From Gracilariopsis chorda (Eukaryota; Rhodophyta; Florideophyceae; Gracilariales; Gracilariaceae): a DNA stretch of 64,000 nt. The position numbers and the translations under genes were made by a program. This document shows, piece by piece, positions 20,047 through 29,865 of this stretch. Below the pieces are notes generated by a model. It was not told the origin of the DNA. It ran no database searches and saw only the letters and a list, made by a program, of their open reading frames with translations. The DNA is taken from positions 1-64,000 of the forward strand of contig NBIV01000168.1 in the NCBI GenBank assembly GCA_003194525.1, read 5' to 3'. Positions within the stretch are counted from its first letter, which is position 1. Each line of letters begins with the position of its first letter.

Positions 20047-20370
20047 TGTTGGGTTCCGAGAGCGGGCTCCGTTGCGCCACCAAGCCCGCTCGAGGAAAGG
20101 AGCGGAGCTGACCGGAGGAGCGGTCAGTAGTCTGAAATAGGCTTGTACTACCGACAATGCCGGGTGAGGACAGCGTAGCGTGTAGCATTCTCAGCACTAT
20201 TTAAAGAGCGGCCGCGCAGGGCCACGACGCCTGGCCTTCCTGAAAAGAGAAAGCTTTTACTAAAAGCTCTCCTTCAGCTTAGTAATAGAAAGCTGTTGTC
20301 CACAATAAAGAAGAAGAAGAAGAAGACGGCGGCGGCGGCAAGGTCGAGGCTTTCGAGCCGCTGTTTTTCA
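20047..20370 (+). repeat. solo LTR, probably copia-like (324 bp)
   Basis: The segment starts TGTTGGGTTCCG, a typical copia LTR start, and ends GTTTTTCA. It is flanked by a perfect 5 bp duplication GTCAA (20042-20046 and 20371-20375). Inside are two good hairpins (GAGCGGGCT...AGCCCGCTC near 20060-20092; CTGACCG GAGGAG CGGTCAG near 20108-20128) and an AATAAAGAAGAAG stretch near the right end. No internal coding region is present, so it is a solo LTR fossil. The copia assignment rests only on the end sequence and length. Confidence 0.75.
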
Positions 20371-21585
20371 GTCAAGACCAAAAGAAGAGGACATCATGAG
20401 GAGAAAGGCTCTCATTTCTCAAGCGGCAGTATGCTGGGCTGTACTTGAAGCCACGAGTGGACATGAAAGGCAACACAAAGACGTTCCCACCGCCGTGCAG
20501 TGCACGAAAAAGAAAACACAACCTTTAGCCGTTTCTCCGCTTGTTTTTTCAACAGTTCAACTCCTGAGAATGTACATAAAACAGTCAATGATATAGAAAT
20601 ATTGTTTAGAACCACTTGAAATCGTTCTGTCCTGCACCAATGTTGTCTTCCAAGTCTTTAAGCACTATTCAATTTAAGGACAACACATTGTTACAATACA
20701 TACAAAAACTAAATAGTAGTAGTCATGAGGTACAAAGATTTTATCTGTAATAGTCTTGTTTCACGAGATGTAGTAGTAGTAATGGACCTATAAGAAGACC
20801 TTGAACCTTCAGGGTGTACAGAATAAATCCCGGTCTTCATTTTCGCAGAAGTCAAGATTAGAGTAGAATGTGCTGTACGGTACACTGTTTGATACATTCT
20901 GGCAGCCGTACAGAACTTGGCCTGAGAGAAGGCTATGGGTTAAAGGTTAATAGGAACGCGAGGAACGCCTACAAAGAATCATTTGCAGCCTTCAGCGCAT
21001 GCTCCCGCAGCTCTGTCGTCGTCGGCGGCCGCGTCGTAGCCGACTGACTGCGGTGCGGAGCGGCGGCGCCTGGCCTTTTCCTTGAACTGCGCTGACGCGC
21101 TCCTTTTTCTTCTTTCTTTCCCAGCCCTCTTCCTCCCAGGCTATGTCGCTTGCGCTGGGCACCAGAAATACTGTCGCTGTGCAGCGCGGTAAGGCGGATT
21201 GGAAGGGTCCCATCTCGCGGTGTCGGTGCCAGCAAGGCAAGAAAGGCTAAACGTATGAAATTAAGGGTTAGCGGTCTGCTAACGCCTTACCCCTGTGCGT
21301 GTAGACCTAGGTTGCTTCCGCATTCTCATGTACACGTAGATAGATTAGCTTTACTTACTGTACATGCATAGAGCGGTCAAAACTGCAGAAGGCTACTAGC
21401 CCACTAAGAAGTTCTTAGTAAGAACACGAGGAGGCATGGTTGATTGATTAACGGCACTCGCAGCACTACAAACGTGCCAGGCCTCAAAAAGAGAGAAGGG
21501 GAAAGAGGGAAAGGAGTTGAGCGACATCCCGTCGGACGACACAAAAAGAGACCCATCAATCCGGCTGATCAACGCACGAGCAAAG
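20371..21585. other. spacer with no recognised gene
   Basis: Short frames on both strands show no family resemblance. A GC-rich stretch at about 20990-21110 and the element TTAGCGGTCTGCTAAC at 21268-21283 are present; the latter is nearly repeated at 63007-63022. Confidence 0.5.
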
Positions 21586-22674
21586 TCACGACGTAGAGCC
21601 AGCGCGCGGGTCCCAAGGTAAGGGTCCCTTAAAAATTGAGCGGCCGCAATGCCGAAACAACGCGGACAACTCCGGACATCCCTGCGGATATGGGTGATAT
21701 CTGAGATAAGGATTTCTCCCCCGACGTTTAGAGCCCAGTACTGGCGAATTACATCCATACGGGTCGGCAGCAAACGGACCCAAGGCATGTGCCCTCTCCC
21801 CAGCAGTGACGCCTCGAATGCCTTTAACCTTGTCCGGATCGACGCCGTAATACTTGAAACGATGCGCAGGAAATCGAATCGCCCTTCGATGCAAGTCCGT
21901 AAAGCGGTACTTTTTAAACGCAAAGCCGACCACCTTGATAACGCGCGGATACGTGCCCGTAAGCTGATTGAAGCGACATATGGAAAAAAGCAGGTTCTCC
22001 ATGGAGTCGCGCGCGTACTCCTCTGCAAAGGTGCGGTTCTGCACGTGGGTAGAGGCGTATCCAAACCAGTTGAGCGTTTGGGCGGCCATCCAGTAGGTCA
22101 TTGCCTCGCTTCGCGGACCGGCGTATTGACGGGTCTGGCCGCCTGAAAACAGGAGCAGTGCTGAGGAGTCGTTTGCGGCGAGCTGGACGCCGCGTTGCAC
22201 GTGCTGAAGAAAGGTATCAACTTGCCCCTGTTGGAAGGGCTCCAACATCCAATTGCGCTCGTCTCGCAGCGAAGTGGGCTCCCAGTGCAATCCGGTGTAA
22301 ATGGCATGGCCAGCCACCATGACGAGGGTGGTTAAAGCGCGCAGCTGAGTAGGTCTGCCACTTTGAACGGCGGCCTGCGCAAATCGATCCAGCACGATTT
22401 CATTTCTGACAGCCACGTCGGCGGGGGTGACGACGACGCGACACAGAGCAGCGCGCAGGGCGAAGAAGGGGACTGAGCGATAGACACAAAACAAGCCAAG
22501 GAGCAACAGGCTGACAGGGGCGAGCGCGCGAAGATGACGGAGGGAGTGGAAGAGGCCGTGGAAACGAGGTTTGTTGGAGTTGTAAGAGCGTTCGGCAAGC
22601 ATATCGGGGTGGGTGAAGAAGCGGAGTTGCAGCGATGCGATGAGTGCATCGAGGCGGCGGGCAAGGGTGAGCAT
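21586..22674 (-). CDS. DUF218-domain membrane protein
   Basis: From the ATG at 22674 the product has 362 residues. The N-terminal third holds a hydrophobic segment (APVSLLLLGLFCVYRS, about residues 52-68) that could anchor it. The rest matches the eukaryotic DUF218 (YdcF/SanA/ElyC-like) family: VMVAGHAIYTG, SALLLFSGGQTRQYAGPRSE, EEYARDSMENLLFSICRF, VVGFAFKKYRF and DPYGC...KRRGRNPYLRYHPY. Family members keep a Rossmann-like fold and their substrate in eukaryotes is unknown; bacterial relatives act in envelope or vancomycin-barrier functions. The gene follows SF3A3 on the same strand with a gap of about 400 bp that contains a G-rich tract. Confidence 0.82.
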   Translation of the reverse strand: MLTLARRLDALIASLQLRFFTHPDMLAERSYNSNKPRFHGLFHSLRHLRALAPVSLLLLGLFCVYRSVPFFALRAALCRVVVTPADVAVRNEIVLDRFAQAAVQSGRPTQLRALTTLVMVAGHAIYTGLHWEPTSLRDERNWMLEPFQQGQVDTFLQHVQRGVQLAANDSSALLLFSGGQTRQYAGPRSEAMTYWMAAQTLNWFGYASTHVQNRTFAEEYARDSMENLLFSICRFNQLTGTYPRVIKVVGFAFKKYRFTDLHRRAIRFPAHRFKYYGVDPDKVKGIRGVTAGERAHALGPFAADPYGCNSPVLGSKRRGRNPYLRYHPYPQGCPELSALFRHCGRSIFKGPLPWDPRAGSTS

Positions 22675-22696
22675 GGCGCACAAGAGATATAAGGGG

Positions 22697-22775
22697 CTAT
22701 GGGGAGGGGGGGGTGTGTGTGTGTGCTTGGGGGGGATTGGGGGTAGGGGCGGGGGGGGGGCGCGTGGGTGGGTGG
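22697..22775. promoter_or_regulatory. G-rich tract in the promoter of the DUF218 gene
   Basis: Several runs of four to ten G residues with a short GT repeat stand 20-100 bp upstream of the ATG, on the strand opposite to the gene. Such tracts can form G-quadruplexes. No specific factor site is recognised. Confidence 0.5.
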
Positions 22776-23080
22776 AGGACGGGGCGAATGGCGTTAATTG
22801 GAATGGACCGTGCGGTGCGGGCAGGGCCGTGCTAAGCTGGATGGCGGCTACGGCAGGCTGACAGCGCGCCGCTTCGAGGGGGCGGCGCGCGGTTGATGTC
22901 TACGCTGCGTTGCCGCCGCAGCCGCTCCGCCGCGCGCGTAGCCGATCTGTCTCCATTACTACTCTCAAGCGTGCGCGAAGCACAGCGCGCGGCAGCAGCA
23001 CCCCTCCCTCCCAAGCGCTCTCCCCCCACGCCCACCGCCGGCAGCAACGGCGCGCCACAAATTAATGCGCCCAAAAAACT

Positions 23081-24472
23081 TCATATGAGCCCCTGTCGCA
23101 GCAGGTCGTTGTACGTCTTGCGGTTCATCACGTTGCCCGCCGCGTCTTCGAACTCCATGTCGCGGTCCTCGTCGAACTGCGCCTGCGCCTCCGTCAGCCT
23201 CATCCTCGCCTCCAGCTTGAGCGCGTCCTCAATCCCCGTGATCATCATGTACGCCTTCGAGTACCCGATGCCCAGTCTCCTCAGCCCCTGCACGTGCTGC
23301 GAGTCCGTGAAGTGCCGCTCAAACGCGCGCGGCCCCTTGTACGTGCCATTCCCGCATATCTCGCACTTGAACTCGTGGTTCAGCCCGTGCAACTTGTACA
23401 TCCAGTACGGAATCGGCTTGCCGTCCCATCCCAGCGGCACGTCCTTCGGGTTGTACAGAGTGCTTTCCACCTGCTCCACCTCCTCCTCCACCCCGTCCGC
23501 AACCGCCTCCATCGCCCGTCGCTCAGCCTCAATCTCCGCGTAGCTCAATCCCAGACGCTTCTGTATGTTCGCCACAGTCGCTCTGCGTTCCGGCGCGAGC
23601 ACCTTGTCCAATGCAAACCGCACGCTTCGCTCCAACAATGCAATCCTTCCGTACTTCATTTCACGTGCCGCCTTGAGAAGCCGTTTCGCCCGCTCCTGCG
23701 GGCGCCCGCCGCATTTCAACCCCACCTCCACAAGCCGTTCCCGCAATGCATCCCCCCCCAACTGTTCTAACAACTGCTCATCAGTGCCATACGTAGCAGC
23801 TATCTCGGATAACATCTTTTCGATTTGCTTCCGTGCCTCTTCGTGCGCGCGCTGCATATGCTCATCCGTGCCCTCCAGCGGGTGCGCCCGTCGAGCAAAG
23901 TCCTTGAGGTACTTCTCCAACTCGCTCAGGTATCTTTCATACGCCTTTGAAGTGCGCACCCCACCCGCCAACGAACAGAAATCACTAATGTTATCGCGCA
24001 CGTATTGGTAGTACTCCACGCTCTGCTTGCTCACGTTGAGGTACGTTTGGTAATGGCAAAGAACGTCTAGATACCGACCCCCACACTCTTCCCCAGAAAA
24101 CGTCGCCGCTTTGTATGAAGCTTGCAGCAAAGCCGCATCGCGAGAAGAGCTTGCCAAAGCCGGTCGGGACCGATGCAAGTCCCTCAAGTCGCGCAACTGC
24201 GCGTAGAACGACGAGAGCGCGTCGTCCTCCCTGCGCGGCAACGTCTGCTCATACTGAGAGCACAGGACAGCCGCCTTTTTAGAGGCGTGAGCACACAGAT
24301 CTGCCGCAAGCTGCTCAGCATCTCGCGCCGTTTGTAGTGCAGGTTCAATCCACTTCAGTCTCTGGTGCGGCGTACTAGGTTCCACTCTGGATTGCAACGC
24401 CGCTGCGGCAAGGTGCTGAAGCGTCTCCAGGTCCTCATGCATTTGCCGCATGTTCTCCAGCTCGGAGCTCAT
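23081..24472 (-). CDS. SF3A3: splicing factor 3A subunit 3 (SF3a60/Prp9)
   Basis: A single 463-residue frame, close to the roughly 500 residues of the human protein. The N-terminus has the SF3a60-type helical region; DDALSSFYAQLRDLRDLHR and TFSGEECGGRYLDVLCHYQT are characteristic. The C-terminal matrin-type zinc finger is complete: FKCEICGNGTYKGPRAFERH, then DSQHVQGLRRLGI, at about residues 366-400. The protein ends in the family tail MNRKTYNDLLRQGLI. SF3a is part of the U2 snRNP and helps it join the branch site. It is divergent from the Rab GDI gene with 487 bp between the start codons. Confidence 0.96.
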   Translation of the reverse strand: MSSELENMRQMHEDLETLQHLAAAALQSRVEPSTPHQRLKWIEPALQTARDAEQLAADLCAHASKKAAVLCSQYEQTLPRREDDALSSFYAQLRDLRDLHRSRPALASSSRDAALLQASYKAATFSGEECGGRYLDVLCHYQTYLNVSKQSVEYYQYVRDNISDFCSLAGGVRTSKAYERYLSELEKYLKDFARRAHPLEGTDEHMQRAHEEARKQIEKMLSEIAATYGTDEQLLEQLGGDALRERLVEVGLKCGGRPQERAKRLLKAAREMKYGRIALLERSVRFALDKVLAPERRATVANIQKRLGLSYAEIEAERRAMEAVADGVEEEVEQVESTLYNPKDVPLGWDGKPIPYWMYKLHGLNHEFKCEICGNGTYKGPRAFERHFTDSQHVQGLRRLGIGYSKAYMMITGIEDALKLEARMRLTEAQAQFDEDRDMEFEDAAGNVMNRKTYNDLLRQGLI

Positions 24473-24507
24473 GGCCGTTGGAGATGTTCACGCCGCCGCC
24501 CACTGTA

Positions 24508-24643
24508 GCTACCAAAGGTAGCGGCCGTTGCGGATCAAAGTGATTCGCGCGGTTTGTGTCTCGTCCGCCTCGCCAGTGCAATCACCAAAACCTCAACCCT
24601 TCTCTGTACCCTTGGTAATACCAAGTTGGTATCTACAAGGGTA
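24508..24643. promoter_or_regulatory. cluster of palindromic TACC...GGTA elements in a divergent promoter
   Basis: Between SF3A3 and Rab GDI lie GCTACCAAAGGTAGC (24508-24522), TACCCTTGGTA (24607-24617), TACCAAGTTGGTA (24619-24631) and TACAAGGGTA (24634-24643). All are variants of the same short palindrome that recurs in other divergent promoters here. The function is not known. Confidence 0.5.
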
Positions 24644-24959
24644 TGATAACCAGCCACGCTTCGTCGCCGTGTCGTCTAGAGATATCTTCTGTTTTGTCGT
24701 CCGTTCGACAAGTGGACACGTCATTGCTTCTTTCTCCTGCCGCCCGATTCAGCAAGCCTTTCGGTGGAACACAACAACGTACTGCCAACTAATCCAACTA
24801 ATCACCCGCCCCTCACCGCCGAAATCTTTCGCCGTGCCGCAATCCTGGGCCCCCGGTTACAAAATCCCACTCGCTTCTTACTCGCAAATCCGCGTCTCCG
24901 TCTTCCACGAATCCCGCTCGGCTTGTGTCAAACTCCCAACACTCCCGTAGCCACCAGAA

Positions 24960-26357
24960 ATGGCCTCTTCGTCAGATGTGTCCGACACCGTCACCATAAA
25001 CGACACCCCGTTTGCCAAGTTAGCCGATGGCGAATACGATGCTGTCGTGCTTGGAACTGGTCTCACAGAGTGCATTCTATCTGGAATTCTTTCGGTTGCT
25101 GGACTTCGCGTGCTTCACTGCGACCGTAATGACTACTATGGTGGCGCTTGTGCCTCGCTCAATCTTTCTCAAATGTACGCCAAGTTCGCTCCCGAGTTCA
25201 CACCCCCAGAAACTCTCATCGCCAAGTCCCGCGACTACAACATCGACCTCATCCCCAAGTTCATCATGGCAGGCGGCAATATGGTTCGCATGCTAGTTCA
25301 CACCGGTGTCACCCGTTATTTAGAGTTCAGACTCACCGAAGGTTCCTTTGTCTTCAGTGGCGAAAGACCCCACAAGGTGCCCGCCACTCCAACGGAGGCA
25401 ATGACCAGCAGTATCATGGGTCTCTTCGAGAAGAATCGTTGTCGAAGCTTCTTCTCTTTCGTCCACAGCTACGAGTCGGATGATCCTTCAACCCATGGTG
25501 GTCTCAACCTAAAGACTATGACCATGGCAGAGCTCTACAACTACTACGGCCTTCAGCCGGCTACCATCAGTTTTATAGGCCATGCGCTTGCACTGTACCG
25601 CGACGACGCTTATCTCACCCAACCAGCCGAGCCCACGCTCCTCAAGATCCAATTGTATGCTACCTCACTTGCTCGACACGGTCGTTCCCCATACTTGTAT
25701 CCACTCTACGGTCTGGGAGAGCTTCCACAAGCATTTGCACGTCTCTCAGCGGTGCATGGAGGTACCTACATGCTTCACACCCCTATCGATGAGATCATTC
25801 ACAATCAAGACGGTATAGCAATTGGTGTGCGTTCAGGAGATCGTGCGGCCAAGTGCCGCTTTGTTGCAGGCGATCCTACTTACTTCTCCGATAAGGTTCA
25901 GCAAACTGGTCGTGTCGTTCGCAAGTACTGCTTGCTGGATGCTCCACCTCCAAACACCAGGGCATCCGGCTCTTGTCAGATCATCATTCCGGCCACCCAG
26001 ATTTCTCCGCCTCGTAAGAGTGATATCTATGTGTTGGTATTGTCATATAACCATCGCACAACCCCGGAAGGCATGTACCTGGGTCTAGTATCTACCACTG
26101 TCGAAACTAACTCCCCTGAAGACGAATTGCAACCAGGAACGGAATTGCTCGGAAGTATCATCGAATCCTTTGTTACCATCGACGACGTGTATGAGCCAAA
26201 AGGGGATGGGAAGCGTGACCAATGCTTTATAACCAAAAGCTATGACGCAACAACCCACTTTGAAACAACCGTCGACGACGTGTTCTCAGTGTATAGAAGG
26301 ATTTTCGGCACGGATTTGATCCTAGGTAGCGGTCCTGAAGCCGGTAGTGCGCAGTGA
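24960..26357 (+). CDS. GDI1: Rab GDP dissociation inhibitor
   Basis: A 465-residue intronless gene of normal length. It opens with the GDI/REP nucleotide-binding-like block DAVVLGTGLTECILSGILS and LHCDRNDYYGGACASLNLSQ. It continues with the Rab-binding and mobile-effector segments (PKFIMAGGNMVRMLVHTGVT, YLYPLYGLGELPQAFARLSA). GDI extracts prenylated GDP-bound Rab proteins from membranes and keeps them soluble in the cytosol. The shorter C-terminus and normal spacing of the domains point to GDI, not to the Rab escort protein. Confidence 0.95.
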   Translation: MASSSDVSDTVTINDTPFAKLADGEYDAVVLGTGLTECILSGILSVAGLRVLHCDRNDYYGGACASLNLSQMYAKFAPEFTPPETLIAKSRDYNIDLIPKFIMAGGNMVRMLVHTGVTRYLEFRLTEGSFVFSGERPHKVPATPTEAMTSSIMGLFEKNRCRSFFSFVHSYESDDPSTHGGLNLKTMTMAELYNYYGLQPATISFIGHALALYRDDAYLTQPAEPTLLKIQLYATSLARHGRSPYLYPLYGLGELPQAFARLSAVHGGTYMLHTPIDEIIHNQDGIAIGVRSGDRAAKCRFVAGDPTYFSDKVQQTGRVVRKYCLLDAPPPNTRASGSCQIIIPATQISPPRKSDIYVLVLSYNHRTTPEGMYLGLVSTTVETNSPEDELQPGTELLGSIIESFVTIDDVYEPKGDGKRDQCFITKSYDATTHFETTVDDVFSVYRRIFGTDLILGSGPEAGSAQ

Positions 26358-26384
26358 GTAGCAAATTAAAGACAGTCCTCTAAC

Positions 26385-27056
26385 TTAGTCAATCACGCCG
26401 GCCTCGGTCAGCTGATAGGGAACAATCTTTGGCTCTGTCAGAATGCTTTTCACTACTCGTATGCAGCTTGGATTCTGCTGCATGTGAAGACGATTGGCGC
26501 AAACATGATGCCATTGCTCGCCCATTACGGTGGTCACCCGATTTTGATGCACGCGTGCCGCATTTGTTATCAACACCGCTGCGTTGAACTGGATCGACAT
26601 GCCCCGAAGGCGATTCACAAAACCTTCCATTCGTTTCGCAGAGTTGTCTTGACAGGTGTAGAAGAGATCGGCCATACAGTCTAAACCAATGAAGTCGACA
26701 GCTCCGCGTGTACTGATCCATGACGGTAAAGCGTGCAGAAGGGCGCATGCATCTGCAAAGGTGAACACACGAAACACGGACACGGGACTGCGTACTGGTA
26801 GATTTCGGCTCTTCGCAATCTGTAGCAGGTGCGCCGCGGGAGTTCCTCGGGTGTCGATCAACAGAGCACCTCGCCCCCGACAGGAAGAAACTGCTACTGT
26901 GTGCAGAAGGTGTGCGGCACTCAGATTTGTGCTATAGACTTCTGTTATGGATCCGCGTGGCAGACCACCTTGGAGAAGCGTATCCAGTGCGAAGTGCATA
27001 GTTGGCACGGTCGGACCATCAGACCAATCCAGTACGGGTCGCTGCGACTCCTCCAT
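26385..27056 (-). CDS. RAD51-paralog-like protein lacking Walker A
   Basis: The first ATG at 27056 gives 223 residues; the frame is open further back only without an ATG. The start HFALDTLLQGGLPRGSITEV is the classic RecA/RAD51 entry, but the Walker A loop that should follow is replaced by YSTNLSAAHLLHTVAV with no GKT. Walker B is recognisable as VDFIGLDCMADLF, and AAVLITNAARVHQ with GEQWHHVCANRLHM matches the distal core of RAD51 paralogs. It likely takes part in homologous recombination as a non-ATPase partner, in the manner of Psy3/Csm2-type or SWSAP1-like proteins. Which paralog it is cannot be decided. It ends 27 bp after the stop of the GDI gene, on the other strand. Confidence 0.65.
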   Translation of the reverse strand: MEESQRPVLDWSDGPTVPTMHFALDTLLQGGLPRGSITEVYSTNLSAAHLLHTVAVSSCRGRGALLIDTRGTPAAHLLQIAKSRNLPVRSPVSVFRVFTFADACALLHALPSWISTRGAVDFIGLDCMADLFYTCQDNSAKRMEGFVNRLRGMSIQFNAAVLITNAARVHQNRVTTVMGEQWHHVCANRLHMQQNPSCIRVVKSILTEPKIVPYQLTEAGVID

Positions 27057-27071
27057 ATCGAAGCAGTGCAA

Positions 27072-28057
27072 TAATCCGTCGATATGTGTAGAAGAGAGTC
27101 GGTGAAGAAAGCCGACGGACAGGATGGTGTCTTTCGGTCCGTCACTTGGCCTATGTCACACACCTTAGGAGCGTTTCTGATGATCGACTGGCAGTGTCTT
27201 GTTAACCCAGACTTTGGAGTTGCAGTAAATAGGGGGTTGTGTTAAATGGTCTCTGTACTTTGCTGGGCTTCAGAAGACTGTTGAGATTTTGCGAGTTAGT
27301 GGTCCGTTGATTATTGTGGATGTCGGCAGGGACGAAGGACTAAGGGTTGCTGGTTAACCGTTTAACCATTTACTAGGCAGCCTGTTTCTACCGCCGGTGC
27401 CACGCTTGATCACGGAGATGATCTATGCACGTCTGACTTTCGACAACATTTGCTTTCCCTTTCCCTAACCTTATCCGTAGTTTTGTTGTTGGGCCTCCGG
27501 TAGTAGAAGCCTACTACCCTTGTAAAAAGCGCTGAACATTTAAGAGAGTATGAGTTGATTTTAGACCAGTAAAAGCGAATTGCTCGAAGTTACTGTTTAC
27601 TGGACTGGAATCGTTCTCAGATTTCTATTCCATATTAGCATTGCTAACTTTAAAAAACACTTGGAAGAGAAAAAGTGGTTCTCTGGAATTGATTAGCAAA
27701 AATTTAAGATCAGAATTAGCATATGTAATATGAAGGGGATTCTATGAAGGGCAGTTTGTCAGTGAGCAGCAAGGTGCTTCGATTTGTAACAATGCGGCTT
27801 TGAAAACGGTCCCCCGCGCCGTACAGTGTCGCCGCGTTCCCAGCGCAAAAACTCTATCGTCAGAAATGGGCCCAATATCTTAATACACCGACGCCTTTAT
27901 CGCGCCTATTGACGCTATCCACTCCGGCGGCCAGCTGCCTTCTCCATTCGGCTGGCAAGTACGGCCATCAGCTTCCTATTGAAGCCGTGAAGGTGAATCT
28001 TCTCCGAATTTCGGAGTCCAACATCGCGGGTCTCGTTGCTACAGGAGCCTCGTCCGA
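27072..28057. other. shared promoter region of the RAD51-like and TBC genes
   Basis: No gene is seen in this divergent spacer of about 1 kb. It holds TACCCTTGTA at 27515-27524 and a GGTTAACCGTTTAACC block near 27351-27366. Short frames on both strands at 27909-28211 lie in the probable 5' leader of the TBC gene and are not convincing. Confidence 0.5.
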
Positions 28058-29704
28058 ATGGACTTCCACTCGCCCAAGGAGATACCATACGATGAACTTT
28101 CGGATTCTGACTCCCACCACAACGCGGACAATTACTCGGTCTACACGCTTTCGGATAGCTCCCCACCGCCTCCCCAGCCGTCTTATGACTCTCAAACTGC
28201 TCAGCAATCATTGCCCGATATCACAGAGTCGCTCCACGCCGTACGCCTGTCCCCTTCTTTCGACCTATCTGCGCTTCCTAAAAGCCCGTCCGCTTCCTCA
28301 GATGGACAAGCCAGTGGGAGCTCCGCCGCAGTCTCCCACGACATTTTCGCACCCGATGAAGATGACGACACTGAAGGCAGCCTATGCTTTCACGATTCTG
28401 AAAAGTACCCTCAGCTATCAAGCGCGGATATAAGCGTGTCTACAACGGGAAGCTCATCTTGCGAACAGTCCAACAGCTCAACTTCCTCTAAGCGTCGGCA
28501 GAATTCGTCGAGTGCCATGCTCACAACACTCAAGAAACGGTGGAAAGGCGTTAAAAGAGCGGGCGTCAAGTCCACGGCGAATGCTGGCAAGTCTATTTCA
28601 TCCGCCTTTTCTCGAAGCGATCCGAACGAAACGCCAGAGGACAGGCATGGTCGACTAACCGACGAGTGGTTGACATCTATTCTTCCGTCCTGGCATAAGA
28701 AACGTCAAACTGCGCGCGTCCGTACATTGATATTTCGAGGCATTCCCCCACCTGTACGCGGTCGTGTATGGCAATGCGCTATTGGCAATCCTTTGAGTAT
28801 CTCCGAGGAGCTTTTTGATGTACTCAAAGAACGGGCTTCGACCGGACGTCGTGACTTTTTAAGAAGACGCGAAGCTGTAGCTAATGCCGACGGCGATGTC
28901 GGTGGCGTGGGTGGTATGGCGGAACCCATGTTGGAAAGCGAACGAAGCGCGCACAAGGCGATTATGCTTGATCTTCCAAGAACTTTCCCTGAGTTAAGCT
29001 TTTTTCATGCTCAAGGAAGCCACTATGAGTTTGCCCTCAGAGATGTGTTGGAAGCATTCTTATACTTGAAACCAGATGTCGGTTATAGTCAGGGGATGTC
29101 GTTTTTGGCTGCTGTTCTTTTACTCTACATGGATCCATTTGAAGCGTTTTCGTGTTTCTGTAATATGCTGCTCCACAAGAGTTGCTTTCTTCATTTCTTC
29201 AGGATTAAGATGCCAGAAGTTCGCATCTACCTTGCTGTTCACGACAAGTTATTGCACGAAGAGATGCCAAGTCTTTACGGCCATTTCAAGAAACACGGAA
29301 TAGATTCCGATTTGTACATGATCAACTGGATCATGTCACTGTACTGTCGCGCCTTACCGCTCGACTTGGTTACCAGGATATGGGACATATATGTTGTTGA
29401 CGGAGATGTGGCTATTTTCCGAGCTGCCTTGGGCTTGTTGCGCCTTTTCATGTCTAAGTTGCTCAAGATGAAGTTTGAAGAATTGGCATACTTTTTGAGT
29501 CACATTCCTGGCGACGAAATTGAAGCCGACACGTTGATACAAACTATCCGGTCAGTCCGCCTCGTTACAAAGAAGAAGTTTAGAGACCTATTCAAGGAAT
29601 GTCAAGTAGAGCACGAAAAGCTGTGCCAAGGTGATGAATCGCTGCGGAGTAGCTCAAAGAATCGTAGCTCCCTTCGACCGAACGGGTATTCCAAGGTGTC
29701 ATAA
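28058..29704 (+). CDS. TBC-domain Rab GTPase-activating protein (TBC1D12/14-like)
   Basis: 548 residues in one frame. The first 180 are Ser/Pro/Asp-rich and probably disordered; a basic patch (KKRWKGVKRAGVK) follows. The TBC domain spans about residues 220-500: FRGIPPPVRGRVWQCAIGN, the arginine finger in IMLDLPRTFPEL, the glutamine finger in VGYSQGMSFLAAVLLLY, and VTRIWDIYVVDGD. Both catalytic fingers are present, so the protein should be an active RabGAP. The phrase AIGNPLSISEELFDVL resembles the TBC1D12/TBC1D14 group, but substrate Rab cannot be told from sequence. Confidence 0.92.
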   Translation: MDFHSPKEIPYDELSDSDSHHNADNYSVYTLSDSSPPPPQPSYDSQTAQQSLPDITESLHAVRLSPSFDLSALPKSPSASSDGQASGSSAAVSHDIFAPDEDDDTEGSLCFHDSEKYPQLSSADISVSTTGSSSCEQSNSSTSSKRRQNSSSAMLTTLKKRWKGVKRAGVKSTANAGKSISSAFSRSDPNETPEDRHGRLTDEWLTSILPSWHKKRQTARVRTLIFRGIPPPVRGRVWQCAIGNPLSISEELFDVLKERASTGRRDFLRRREAVANADGDVGGVGGMAEPMLESERSAHKAIMLDLPRTFPELSFFHAQGSHYEFALRDVLEAFLYLKPDVGYSQGMSFLAAVLLLYMDPFEAFSCFCNMLLHKSCFLHFFRIKMPEVRIYLAVHDKLLHEEMPSLYGHFKKHGIDSDLYMINWIMSLYCRALPLDLVTRIWDIYVVDGDVAIFRAALGLLRLFMSKLLKMKFEELAYFLSHIPGDEIEADTLIQTIRSVRLVTKKKFRDLFKECQVEHEKLCQGDESLRSSSKNRSSLRPNGYSKVS

Positions 29705-29865
29705 TCGACCTTGTGCCGTTTCGTTTGTCCTTTGTCCTTGTAGTTTCGCCTTCTTATCATCTTCAACTAACAAACATAGCTAATAGTCGAATTGTCTCAT
29801 AGTGTTGCGGTTAAACACGACTGCAACATGAAAAAAACAGCTTACTATACTCAACAAATTTCTTC

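Noticed and set aside
22893-24011. Long plus-strand frames opposite SF3A3
   Set aside because: They are antisense shadows of a clearly conserved gene with strong codon bias.
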